NCBI GenBank assembly: GCA_016699695.1 | Contig: CP065006.1 | Coordinates: 1,488,001 to 1,552,000 of the forward strand | Length of the DNA stretch: 64,000 bases | Source of the DNA: Bacteroidota bacterium | GTDB taxonomy: Bacteria > Bacteroidota > Bacteroidia > Bacteroidales > UBA10428 | Reading direction: 5' to 3' | Shown: in pieces, positions 9,368-16,859 of the stretch | How positions within the stretch are numbered: position 1 is the stretch's first letter | Layout of the letters: every line of letters starts with the position of its first letter | The notes under the pieces: generated by a model | Told to the model about the DNA's origin: nothing | The model's input: only the letters and a program-made list of their open reading frames with translations | The model's database searches: none | Translations under genes and position numbers: made by a program

Positions 9368-9528
9368 CCGAAAAAAACATCGGAATAGCCTTATAGGTTA
9401 AGGGATTTCGAGGTTTTTGCCAAAAAATAACCAATTGGCGATAACGAATTCCAGGTAACTGGAATGAGCCACCGCCCATTGAAACAATAATAAAAGGTGC
9501 TAGTTCAAAACTACTGCCTGTTTTTATA
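9368..9528 (+). ncRNA. Candidate structured small RNA upstream of tRNA-Leu
   Basis: About 160 bases lie between a good promoter and a terminator-like hairpin, with no open frame. Several hairpins can be drawn: TAGCCT/AGGTTA near 9388-9403, GGTT/AACC near 9412-9432, and a perfect ATTCCAG-GTAA-CTGGAAT stem with a GNRA-type loop near 9450-9468. The size, isolated promoter and terminator resemble Bacteroidota 6S-type RNAs, but I cannot verify a central bubble, so family assignment is withheld. It could also be a leader that controls the tRNA, which begins 10 bases after the terminator. Confidence 0.45.
9496..9527 (+). terminator. Terminator/attenuator before tRNA-Leu
   Basis: Stem GGTGCTAGT / ACTACTGCC (one mismatch, two G-T pairs, loop TCAAA) followed by TGTTTTTA. 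It has the form of an intrinsic terminator but sits only 10 bases before the tRNA, so some read-through must occur unless the tRNA has an unseen promoter. Confidence 0.5.
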
Positions 9529-9538
9529 GTTCAAGAAT

Positions 9539-9625
9539 GCCCAGATGGCGGAATCGGTAGACGCGCTGGTCTCAAACACCAGTTCCTTCACCGGAGTGCC
9601 GGTTCGACCCCGGCTCTGGGTACCA
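9539..9625 (+). tRNA. tRNA-Leu (anticodon CAA)
   Basis: A full cloverleaf with a long variable arm can be drawn. Acceptor arms GCCCAGA / TCTGGGT have one terminal G-T pair; the anticodon stem CTGGT/ACCAG encloses loop CTCAAAC, giving anticodon CAA for UUG codons. The T arm contains GGTTCGACC. Discriminator A is at 9622 and CCA is encoded at 9623-9625. The long variable arm and the D-arm sequence GGCGGAATCGGTAGACGCGC are typical of leucine tRNAs. Confidence 0.96.
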
Positions 9626-9628
9626 GGC

Positions 9629-9663
9629 AAACCCCCAATGAATCTCGTTGGGGGTTTTTATTT
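9629..9663 (+). terminator. Terminator of tRNA-Leu
   Basis: Strong stem AACCCCCAA / TTGGGGGTT with a 9-base loop, followed by TTTATTTT, immediately after the tRNA 3' end. Confidence 0.9.
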
Positions 9664-9835
9664 TATGTCATCGCTTGTTAATTACTTTACAACTTCCTTG
9701 AGCAAAAGATTGAATAGCTTTCCTATTTTCACCCCCAAATTACGGGTATGAAACGAGCATGCTATCTTAATCACAAATTCAGAAGAAAATTCATCATGCG
9801 AGTTCCATCCGGCCCTATTTAAAAATTACTCTCGG

Positions 9836-11200
9836 ATGAAAATACACTTTATAGCTATTGGCGGAGCGGCCATGCACAACCTGGCACTTGCCCTTCTGAA
9901 AAAAAATTACACCATCACTGGGTCCGACGATGAGATATTTGAACCCTCGCGCACACGCCTCGAGAAAGCCGGCCTGCTCCCTGATGCTTATGGGTGGTTT
10001 CCGGAACGCATTCACAAACAACTCGATGCAGTTATTCTGGGCATGCACGCCCGTGAAGATAATCCCGAATTGATTCGTGCCCGCGAACTAAACCTGAAGA
10101 TCTATTCCTACCCTGAATTTCTGTACCAGCAAACCCAATACAAGAAAAGAGTGGTGATAGGAGGAAGCCATGGTAAAACGACCGTTACCTCCATGATTAT
10201 GCACGTATTGAAAAAGCAAGGCATGGCATTTGACTACATGGTAGGAGCCCAGATTGAAGGATTTGAAACCATGGTATCGCTTTCCGATGAAGCCACCATC
10301 GCAGTATTTGAAGGTGATGAGTATTTGTCATCCCCCATCGACCGACGGCCTAAATTTCACCTGTACTATCCCCACATTGCCCTGATTAACGGCATTGGAT
10401 GGGACCATATCAATGTGTTTCCGACTTTTGAGGTTTACCTCGAACAGTTTAAGATTTTCATCGATAAAATTATGCCTCAGGGTATACTGTTCTATTTTGA
10501 ACACGATACGCATTTGCAGCAATTGGTAAAAAACCGCCCCCGTACCGACATCAAGATGATTCCCTTTTCAGCTCCGGCCAGCAAAATCGAAGAAGGTATC
10601 ACACACCTGCATCTTGAAAATAAAAAATCTGTGGCACTGGAAGTTTTTGGTGCCCATAACCTGCAAAACCTTGCCGGTGCACGCGAGGTGTGTCTTTCGC
10701 TGGGCATTGGCGAAGAGGCTTTTTACGATTCCATCGGTAGCTTTAAAGGCTCGGCCAAACGTTTGCAGAAGATTTTCGATGACAAGCAAAATACCATTTT
10801 CCTCGACTTTGCCCATTCGCCCTCGAAAGTAGCAGGCACCATTGAAGCGGTAAAAAATCAATACCCAATAGCAGAAATTGTAGCGGTGTACGAACTTCAT
10901 ACCTTTAGCAGTTTAAATAAGGAGTTTTTAGCAGAATACCATGGAAGCCTCGATGGGGTTACTAAAGCTGCTGTGTTTTTTAACCCACAGGTAATTGAGC
11001 ATAAAAAACTCCCGCCCATCAGCCCTCAGGAAGTTGTGGAAGCCTTTGGCAATGAAGAAATAGAAGTTATCACGGATACAAAAAACTTAAAATCGTGGCT
11101 TCAAACAAACCGCTCCAAAAACCGGCAAATAGTGTTGTTAATGAGCTCCGGAAACTTCGGGGGAATTGATTCGGTTGAATTTGTTTCACTTTTTAATTGA
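9836..11200 (+). CDS. mpl: UDP-N-acetylmuramate:L-alanyl-gamma-D-glutamyl-meso-diaminopimelate ligase
   Basis: A 454-residue Mur-ligase-family enzyme. The N-terminal Rossmann domain starts with IHFIAIGGAAMHNLA, the ATP-binding P-loop GGSHGKTTVT is at about 108-117, and the central domain has the EGDEY motif (about 160). The C-terminal domain has DFAHSPSKV (about 327). The GGAAMHNLA start and the EGDEY motif favour Mpl over MurC. Mpl recycles murein tripeptide onto UDP-MurNAc in the cytoplasm. ATG 9836 follows a 170-base gap after the tRNA-Leu terminator, so it has its own promoter. Confidence 0.9.
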   Translation: MKIHFIAIGGAAMHNLALALLKKNYTITGSDDEIFEPSRTRLEKAGLLPDAYGWFPERIHKQLDAVILGMHAREDNPELIRARELNLKIYSYPEFLYQQTQYKKRVVIGGSHGKTTVTSMIMHVLKKQGMAFDYMVGAQIEGFETMVSLSDEATIAVFEGDEYLSSPIDRRPKFHLYYPHIALINGIGWDHINVFPTFEVYLEQFKIFIDKIMPQGILFYFEHDTHLQQLVKNRPRTDIKMIPFSAPASKIEEGITHLHLENKKSVALEVFGAHNLQNLAGAREVCLSLGIGEEAFYDSIGSFKGSAKRLQKIFDDKQNTIFLDFAHSPSKVAGTIEAVKNQYPIAEIVAVYELHTFSSLNKEFLAEYHGSLDGVTKAAVFFNPQVIEHKKLPPISPQEVVEAFGNEEIEVITDTKNLKSWLQTNRSKNRQIVLLMSSGNFGGIDSVEFVSLFN

Positions 11201-11287
11201 TTTTCATTTCAATTTAAGAGCAAATTCACCTTTTTTTTTTATATTGAGAAAGAAAACTGAAACACATCATACAATCCTATAAACATT

Positions 11288-11848
11288 ATGGAAGTAAAAG
11301 GTACCGCTGTTATTGCAATCAGAGATTTTGTAAAGCGCAATTACCCAAACGATTTTGAAAAGTGGCTGAATTCCCTTGAGCCTGCATCAAAAGCAATCTA
11401 CATGTCCACTATCGACTCTACAAAATGGTATCCGGTGGAATCAGGTGCAAAAGATCCCACCGAGAAAATCGGAAAGATGTTTTACAAGGGTAATATCGAA
11501 AAAGGGGCTATCGAAGCAGGCCGTTATAGTGCCGAAAAAGCCCTGACAGGTATTTATAAAATATTTGTAATGGCTGCCAACCCCCAATACATTGTAAAAA
11601 GAGCCTCGCGTGTAATGATCACTTATTACCGCCCTATTGAGGTGAATGTGGTAAAAGAATTGCCCAATGGAGTGGTGGTGGAATTCACAAAAATTGAAAA
11701 CCGTTACCCGGCAATTGAAAAACGTATCATGGGTTGGTGCGAAAGAGCGCTCGAAATTTCTGGCTGCAAGAATGTAAAACTCACCGATAGGTTTGTGCGC
11801 GAACAGGCAGATGGTAAGGTAATTGAAATTACTATGAACTGGAACTAA
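11288..11848 (+). CDS. Conserved hypothetical protein (TIGR02265/heme-NO-binding-like size and pattern)
   Basis: A 186-residue soluble protein with no signal peptide or membrane segment. It starts EVKGTAVIAIRDFVKRNY, has a basic/aromatic middle and ends with VREQADGKVIEITMNW. The pattern of a short N-terminal helix-rich part and a C-terminal sheet that closes on a Trp resembles the V4R/TIGR02265-like family found in myxobacteria and Bacteroidota. This is a weak fold-level resemblance, not a functional assignment. The gene stands 87 bases after mpl and 80 bases before tRNA-Glu. Confidence 0.55.
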   Translation: MEVKGTAVIAIRDFVKRNYPNDFEKWLNSLEPASKAIYMSTIDSTKWYPVESGAKDPTEKIGKMFYKGNIEKGAIEAGRYSAEKALTGIYKIFVMAANPQYIVKRASRVMITYYRPIEVNVVKELPNGVVVEFTKIENRYPAIEKRIMGWCERALEISGCKNVKLTDRFVREQADGKVIEITMNWN

Positions 11849-11866
11849 TTTTTTTCGCAAAAAAAA

Positions 11867-11897
11867 TTTGCACCAAAAATAAATTCCCTTATTTTTG
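11867..11897 (+). promoter_or_regulatory. Promoter of tRNA-Glu
   Basis: An exact match to the Bacteroidota sigma-ABfr consensus: TTTG at 11867-11870, a 19-base spacer, then TATTTTTG at 11890-11897. The tRNA starts 29 bases after the -7 element. Confidence 0.8.
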
Positions 11898-11926
11898 CAC
11901 TCCGATTTCAGATACGAAATCAGCAA

Positions 11927-11998
11927 GGTCCGTTCGTCTAGGGGTTAGGACGCCAGGTTTTCATCCTGGTAACAGGGGTTCGATTCCCCTACGGACTA
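11927..11998 (+). tRNA. tRNA-Glu (anticodon UUC)
   Basis: Acceptor arms GGTCCGT / ACGGACT (one terminal G-T pair), anticodon stem CCAGG/CCTGG with loop TTTTCAT giving UUC, and T arm GGGGTTCGATTCCCC. The D arm GTCTAGGGGTTAGGAC is characteristic of tRNA-Glu. The following bases read CAG, so CCA is not encoded. Confidence 0.96.
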
Positions 11999-12007
11999 CA
12001 GAATTTT

Positions 12008-12038
12008 CCCCACTTCGCCTGCCGGAGTGGGGTTTTTT
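12008..12038 (+). terminator. Terminator of tRNA-Glu
   Basis: Perfect 7-bp stem CCCCACT / AGTGGGG with a TCGCCTGCCGG loop and a TTTTTT tail, starting 10 bases after the tRNA. Confidence 0.9.
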
Positions 12039-12065
12039 GTTTTCAGGGAATAGCTGAAAAGAAGA

Positions 12066-12105
12066 AAGCATTAAAAACCTCGGATTGCCGGGGTTTTTAA
12101 TGCTT
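12066..12105. terminator. Long perfect inverted repeat between tRNA-Glu and the convergent FISUMP gene
   Basis: A 14-bp perfect stem (AAGCATTAAAAACC / GGTTTTTAATGCTT, 12-base loop). Because the stem ends are A/T rich it could stop transcription from either side; it lies 58 bases after the stop of the minus-strand gene. Confidence 0.65.
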
Positions 12106-12163
12106 CAACAAAAAAACTTACGCTGGCCTCAGACGAGCTCAATGCAAGTGTGGAAAAAGTGTC

Positions 12164-12922
12164 TTAATCTTTCACACAGCGAACAGATAAGCCATACTCC
12201 TTCACATAGTGGTACCTCAGAAAATCGCTGTTATTGTAATGAATAAATCGATACCAGGCATAATCAGTATCGATTTCAGTTTTACTCCACCAAATTCCAT
12301 TGAGTCCAATACCTTCGAACGCTCCATTGGTTTCATTGCGATAGCCTCCTGGAAGCGCTGTAAAGCCTGTTTCGTTAGTGGCTCCGGGGTTAGGACTTGT
12401 CCAATGCATAGTTCCGAATTCTTTGAGTTTGTTACCAGCAATGCTTTCGCCACCCAAATAAGTTGCTAGGGTAGTCCACTCCTCATCACTGGGTATGTGC
12501 CAGCCCTCAGGAGCGAGTTTTTCTGTATTTACAGCATACCAGTTGTATAGAAGGCCATAAGTGGCTATTGTATCAGGAATTGTTATGTTTTTAATGTTAC
12601 AATATGCTCCTGTTGTTAAAGCTATCCATTCGTCATTATTGATTACATGGGGTATGGGGGTACCATCGTTGTACTTAGTAGTTCGAAGGTTCTCGGCCAT
12701 CCAGGTTTGTGTGCCGATAGTGACTGTTTTATACACATTGCTATCTTGGTCTGTCATTATTCCATAGGTTACATTAGTATTAAACACGGCTGTAGTTTTT
12801 CCATTTGTTGTATTGTCTGGTAATGGCTCATTATCATCCTCGTTCTCGCAACTACTGGAAAATACTAAAAATATACCCAAGAACATTGAAATGATTACTG
12901 CAAATTTTTGTTTAGTTTCCAT
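12164..12922 (-). CDS. FISUMP-domain lipoprotein (TIGR02145)
   Basis: 252 residues. The N terminus (MFLGIFLVFSSSC) is a lipoprotein signal followed by an acidic linker. The rest is a single Fibrobacter succinogenes major paralogous domain: DQDSNVYKTVTIGTQTWMAE near 60, YGLLYNWYAV near 123, GWHIPSDEEW near 142, LPGGYRN near 190, WWSKTE near 208 and a terminal GLSVRCVKD. Proteins of this family are surface or secreted and structurally resemble C-type-lectin/formylglycine-like folds, but their role is not established. Its 3' end faces tRNA-Glu. Confidence 0.88.
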   Translation of the reverse strand: METKQKFAVIISMFLGIFLVFSSSCENEDDNEPLPDNTTNGKTTAVFNTNVTYGIMTDQDSNVYKTVTIGTQTWMAENLRTTKYNDGTPIPHVINNDEWIALTTGAYCNIKNITIPDTIATYGLLYNWYAVNTEKLAPEGWHIPSDEEWTTLATYLGGESIAGNKLKEFGTMHWTSPNPGATNETGFTALPGGYRNETNGAFEGIGLNGIWWSKTEIDTDYAWYRFIHYNNSDFLRYHYVKEYGLSVRCVKD

Positions 12923-13470
12923 CGTTTTAAATTTAAGTGGTAGTAGTAATTTATCTAGTTGTTATGATTGCCTGAAAGTGAAGGTTTCGAGTTCTTATGG
13001 CTAAAAATTGGGGTGAAAAATAGGAGTAACTCGATACTGTGTTTTTTTGTTCATCACTTGCCTTAACTATTTTCCCGGCCTTCCATGCTCCAGTATTTTG
13101 GTAATGTGGCAAAACATTTCAAAGATGATGCCAGACCAAAACATCGATCAGGCAAAAAGTCGGATTCGTGAACCTAGGTTGTTTTTTTAACCAAATCAAA
13201 ATCCTCTTTTTCAGTAGCTTAATGCTAAACCGTTCTTTTCTAAATATAAATAATATCAACTCGTTTAGGCAGGATTCTCGTGCTTGTAGTTAGAATTTCA
13301 ACAAGAAACCTTGAACCACTTAAAAAACGAATGCCTGGATTTTCTAACCAGGCATTTGTTTATTCTTATTAGCATGAACTTTTAGTGCTTGCCAGCAGGG
13401 GTAAAAGTAACAGTCTTGCCAAAGCGATGAAGTTGTCAAACAAACAAAGGTAGCCTGCTAAATAATTTAC
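12923..13470. other. Long intergenic stretch with an orphan hairpin
   Basis: About 550 bases with no open frame longer than a few dozen codons and no similarity I recognise. It contains the promoter side of the FISUMP gene and, at 13330-13362, a stem AATGCCTGG / CCAGGCATT followed by TGTTTATT. That hairpin has plus-strand terminator form but no plus-strand gene precedes it, so it may mark an unannotated small transcript or a lost gene. Confidence 0.4.
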
Positions 13471-13869
13471 TTATTCAATGGGGAAAGTACTCTGAGGCTC
13501 TTTGTTTTCGATGCTAAGTATCTCGAAAACAACATAATTACTCATGCCGCGCCAGGGAATAGCATGAAGGTATTCCTTGTAGCGAAGTTCTACCTCTTTT
13601 CCGCTACAACGCTCTAATACCATTGCAATACTATCGTTGGTAACACTAAATTCGAACTCATTGCTTTGCAGTGCTCCTGGGGCTGATGTTTTAAATCCTG
13701 TCTGAATCAATCGACCTTCGAAGGTTTTAAAGACATAGCCTTTTTTAACAATAAAGTTCAAGGTGCCAGCCTTTACCCCTTCGCCAAACACAAAGTAATA
13801 GCGCCACCAAATTAATATTGCCAATGCCAGCACAGCAATGAAAATTGCAATGCGAAAGATTTTTTTCAT
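13471..13869 (-). CDS. Membrane-anchored conserved hypothetical protein
   Basis: 132 residues with one N-terminal membrane segment (about 5-22, IFRIAIFIAVLALAILIWW) and a small soluble beta-rich domain, GTLNFIVKKGYVFKTFEGRL to the C terminus. Proteins of this type are widespread in Bacteroidota and are sometimes mislabelled 6-phosphogluconate dehydrogenase; nothing here supports that enzyme. The domain probably faces the periplasm. It is monocistronic. Function unknown. Confidence 0.75.
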   Translation of the reverse strand: MKKIFRIAIFIAVLALAILIWWRYYFVFGEGVKAGTLNFIVKKGYVFKTFEGRLIQTGFKTSAPGALQSNEFEFSVTNDSIAMVLERCSGKEVELRYKEYLHAIPWRGMSNYVVFEILSIENKEPQSTFPIE

Positions 13870-14188
13870 GCTCTTTATTTTCTATCAAATATAAACAATG
13901 GAATTCTTACAATGGATAGAAAGCCTCATTTATCTATTATCATTTATTAAGCTATTCCTCGCCATCTGGCCCTCATCTGCGACGAGGTTTTTAAGTTTTT
14001 AACTTAGTTGCCTATCTATATTACTTTATCTCTTTTACCCATCCTCATTATAAACGAGGACGAGAGGGGATGAGGGTTTTTTTATGCCTGTTTTGGCCAA
14101 CTATTGGTCAACGAATCCTATTTTTTATCAAATTGACGATAAGCAAAAGAAATATAAATTATTTCCTTTTACTAGATTAAGTTATTGT
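13870..14188. other. AT-rich intergenic region with hairpins
   Basis: No coding frame seen. A GC-richer segment near 14039-14085 pairs CATCC with GGATG around inner complementary CCTC/GAGG pieces and is followed by a T7 run on the plus strand, like a terminator without an upstream gene. Base composition becomes markedly AT-rich towards the next gene. Confidence 0.35.
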
Positions 14189-14914
14189 TTAATACTTACT
14201 TTTCCTAAATCTTTCAGGGATAGGATTAGAACTATATGTTTTTATTTCAATCACAGGGGATAACGGTTGAGAACTTACAGTGTTAAGATATAATTTTTCT
14301 CTATGATATAATTCATGATAGTTTTTAAAAGCATCTTTGTAAACAATATAAATGTGAAGAAACATTGTCTCAATTTTCTTTGATTTTATGGCAGTTCTTC
14401 GAAACACAATGGAAAAGGGGTGATCTTTTAGGATGACATCAGAAAACAGTACCTTGTTTTCTTTATCATAGTCCAAAGGATTTCTTAGGTCAATACTTTT
14501 AGTTAAAGGGTTATTACTATCGGTGCGAAAAAATTTTTGTACAATGATATCTTTTTTTTCTCTATCTGCATTTCTAATGTATTCTCGAAAATCAAATTGA
14601 TCTAGATCGTATATTGTTACATTACAGTTTACATAAATAGGGTATGCGGGAGTTTTGCCATCATTTATGAAGGTTATTGGTATATCAATAGTTTCATACA
14701 CAAAATAATCTTTGGTGTCATAGGTCGGAATCAACCCATATTCACCAGGTTCAACCCAAACGTATGGTCTATATTCTGCATTTACTGCATTTTGGTTTAG
14801 TTTGGCTTGACGGCAGGTTTGGGTAATTGCCACAACGCTAATAATGAATCCAAGTAAACCTATTGTTTTTTCTGAGATGCCTGCGAATATCTTTTTAATT
14901 CTTACAGATGCCAT
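14189..14914 (-). CDS. Membrane-anchored hypothetical protein, AT-rich
   Basis: 241 residues with one membrane helix near 18-33 (TIGLLGFIISVVAITQT) and a C-terminal region predicted to be mainly beta strands. It contains ITFINDGKTPAYPIYVN near 75-91, a phrase typical of proteins with a sandwich domain about nitrogen-containing chains of unknown role. No catalytic motif is visible. The gene and its surroundings are AT-richer than neighbours, and a decayed RAYT gene lies next to it, so horizontal acquisition is likely. Function unknown. Confidence 0.6.
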   Translation of the reverse strand: MASVRIKKIFAGISEKTIGLLGFIISVVAITQTCRQAKLNQNAVNAEYRPYVWVEPGEYGLIPTYDTKDYFVYETIDIPITFINDGKTPAYPIYVNCNVTIYDLDQFDFREYIRNADREKKDIIVQKFFRTDSNNPLTKSIDLRNPLDYDKENKVLFSDVILKDHPFSIVFRRTAIKSKKIETMFLHIYIVYKDAFKNYHELYHREKLYLNTVSSQPLSPVIEIKTYSSNPIPERFRKSKY

Positions 14915-15019
14915 AAATTAGTAATTGTTGGTAGGTTTATGATAATTGGTTTTTTATTTCACAAATTGAATAATTAAATTGCAGAACAAAATGTTAATTC
15001 ATTATAGATTTCCCCCCTC

Positions 15020-15043
15020 TCAGCGTAGTTTTTACTACGCTGA
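15020..15043. repeat. REP-like palindrome (TCAGCGTAG / CTACGCTGA)
   Basis: Nine-base arms around TTTTTA, next to the end of a RAYT remnant. A degenerate copy (CAGCGCAG...CTAGGCTG) occurs at 35236-35257, also beside a RAYT remnant, so this is a repeat family linked to that transposase type. Confidence 0.55.
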
Positions 15044-15072
15044 ACAATTTCCGTAGCATTCGCTACAGATAA

Positions 15073-15345
15073 TTATCCATCAATTCTGTCAATTTCCAAT
15101 ATACTATCTATTTCTGCGTAATTCCTGGCACTACTGTACAGATAATCTTCTGCATTTACCACAATACCCGCTCTTACCGGATTTTCGTGTATATAGTTAA
15201 TTCTTTGTTCTATCATTTTAGCATTATCGAGTTCGATTGCATGGTTTTAGCTTCGCTGAGCACTTCGTGGTTCATGTGTCCAAAACTGATATTCGTTATT
15301 TCTTTTATGTTGTCGTGCTGCATATCTGAAAATCCCTGGCTGGCG
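15073..15345 (-). pseudogene. Decayed RAYT (REP-associated tyrosine transposase), C-terminal remnant
   Basis: The minus strand reads, with frame breaks, KRNNEYQFWTHE, an in-frame TAA, then HAIELDNAKMIEQRINYIHENPVRAGIVV (written in pieces) and a tail SARNYAEIDSILEIDRIDG before a stop at 15073-15075. This parallels the intact neighbour (RQFWQQHNKPIEL, IEQKLDYIHNNPVEAGFV). The N-terminal HUH half is missing or unrecognisable. It is a broken gene, not expressed as a whole protein. Confidence 0.75.
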
Positions 15346-15370
15346 CGAGCTTGTAGCTCGTGCTTAAAGC
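15338..15370. repeat. REP palindrome, left of the RAYT gene
   Basis: Core GCGCGAGCTTGTAGCTCGTGC (15343-15363, arms pair GCGCGAGCT with AGCTCGTGC allowing one mismatch). It overlaps the 3' end of the RAYT gene and is inverted relative to the copy at 15962-15987. Confidence 0.75.
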
Positions 15371-15909
15371 AAGTCTATATCAATTAAACCTTGTTCTCCA
15401 CAATAATATGCCGCACTGCTATACTTCCAATGTTGCGGTTCGTTAACAAATCCAGCCTCCACCGGATTATTATGAATATAGTCTAATTTTTGTTCAATAA
15501 CATCATTACTCCATAACTCTATTGGTTTATTGTGTTGCTGCCAGAATTGCCTGTTTTTTACATTACTGTTCTTCTCTCCTGCTCTTTGCATCATCCATAA
15601 TAACCATTCTTTCCGACTTTCCTTAGGATTTTCTACGATAAGTTCCTGTATTCTTTTAGACGTAAAGGTTTTTAACTCCTTAATCAGCTTGCTCGGATTA
15701 TTATTTTTATCTCGGAATATTAAATGGACATGACTTGGTAAAATACAATATGCAAATAACTCCAAACCCTTACTTTTTCTGCAATATTCCAGGCTTTCGA
15801 TAAAAGAAATAAAATATTGCTCACGTACAAAAACATCTAACCAGTAAACCGTGGCAAACGAAACAAAATAAACACCTTCCGGATTATGAAATTTATATTT
15901 TCTACTCAT
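15364..15909 (-). CDS. REP-associated tyrosine transposase (RAYT, Y1_Tnp / IS200-like)
   Basis: 181 residues with the HUH-nuclease signature LPSHVHLIFR at about 57-66 and the conserved end KLDYIHNNPVEAGFV near 145-159. RAYTs are single-strand-specific nucleases related to IS200/IS605 TnpA and bind REP hairpins; unlike true IS they sit as single copies flanked by REP palindromes. Both palindromes are present here, in opposite orientation, at 15338-15370 and 15962-15987. Start ATG 15909 is the only sensible one. Likely catalytic tyrosine cannot be assigned with certainty. Confidence 0.9.
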   Translation of the reverse strand: MSRKYKFHNPEGVYFVSFATVYWLDVFVREQYFISFIESLEYCRKSKGLELFAYCILPSHVHLIFRDKNNNPSKLIKELKTFTSKRIQELIVENPKESRKEWLLWMMQRAGEKNSNVKNRQFWQQHNKPIELWSNDVIEQKLDYIHNNPVEAGFVNEPQHWKYSSAAYYCGEQGLIDIDLL

Positions 15910-15961
15910 AGAAGTAAAAATATTAAATTCCGGCAGGAAGGCAATTCTTTTGAGGTAACAT

Positions 15962-15987
15962 TAGCACGAGCTAAAAGCTCGCGCTAG
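15962..15987. repeat. REP palindrome, right of the RAYT gene
   Basis: GCACGAGCTAAAAGCTCGCGC (15964-15984), the reverse complement of the left palindrome with few changes. The two bracket the transposase gene as an inverted pair. Confidence 0.75.
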
Positions 15988-16037
15988 CAGATGGGCTCAA
16001 ATGGGTCAACCAGACACGTAAGGAATTTAACTAAGCC

Positions 16038-16688
16038 TTATTCACCCACCAACAATTCTCCAAAGCTCTCGCTCCGGTGAAAATCGGGTTGTGTCGAATG
16101 TACCGGACTCCAGCTCAGGTAATGCGGTTGGGGCATTTCGTTGCCACACTTGTAAAAATTGGCCTTCAGTTTCTCGCCCTTTAAGGTTTTTACCGGGTGC
16201 ATAAAAAAAGCCTGAAATGATATTGCTATTATCAGTTCCCAACTAACTAAACCACTCGTGTGTGCAATTGCTTCTGTGCCTAAAGTCGACTGCCTGTAAA
16301 TGCTGTCGGTTGCCTTCTGAGGTCCGGGGAGCCTGTTGTGTCTCGAAGTGCCATAACCCAACAACAACCGCCCAATGCAATTAAATTCAAAGTTATAATA
16401 AGCCTCATCGCCCGGAAGGCTTACGAAAAACTCTACACATGAGTCGTTGTAAACTTTGCCGTTGTCAGTGAGGATTCGTGCCAGAGTGCCTTCTTCCTCT
16501 ACATAAAATTTTAATATAATGCCAGCCTGTGTGCAGGCTATGGAAAAAGATACTTTTGGTTGATAATTGAATTCAGGCCAGTTGAGGCTTGCTATTTCAT
16601 GCACAGTCATAGTTTGCAACAAGGGGCTGATAAGCAGGTTATCAAGAGCTGGTGCCGGATGTAAAAATGGAACTGAAATCGTTTTCAC
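16038..16688 (-). CDS. Carbohydrate-binding family 9-like protein
   Basis: 216 residues resembling CBM9-like proteins of Bacteroidota: WPEFNYQPKVSFSIACT near 38-54, a strand-rich middle with NDSCVEFFVSLPG (85-97), YYNFEFNCIG (101-110) and a conserved end NFYKCGNEMPQPHYLSWSPV. Such proteins often occur near glycan-degradation genes. No signal peptide is evident, so location is uncertain. The start is a GTG at 16688. Binding rather than catalysis is inferred from the family. Confidence 0.8.
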   Translation of the reverse strand: MKTISVPFLHPAPALDNLLISPLLQTMTVHEIASLNWPEFNYQPKVSFSIACTQAGIILKFYVEEEGTLARILTDNGKVYNDSCVEFFVSLPGDEAYYNFEFNCIGRLLLGYGTSRHNRLPGPQKATDSIYRQSTLGTEAIAHTSGLVSWELIIAISFQAFFMHPVKTLKGEKLKANFYKCGNEMPQPHYLSWSPVHSTQPDFHRSESFGELLVGE

Positions 16689-16859
16689 TCCTGTTTTTCA
16701 GATTAAATCAGTGAGACTATAATTTTAGAAATCACGAGAATTCGGGATGAACTAAAATTATCAAGTCGAACTGATCCCGATGCGCAGCAATCGGGATCTT
16801 TGGGTCATACTGGTTTCGCCAATAATTAAGGCGCGAGGCGAAGTGGTAGTAAAAGATTA

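Noticed and set aside
9440..9490. Signal recognition particle RNA
   Set aside because: CCAGGTAACTGGAATGAGCC looks superficially similar, but the stem is continuous and lacks the internal loops and GGAA tetraloop of the SRP domain.
9545..9751. Open frame of 68 residues
   Set aside because: It runs through tRNA-Leu(CAA) and its terminator, so it is an artefact of the tRNA sequence.
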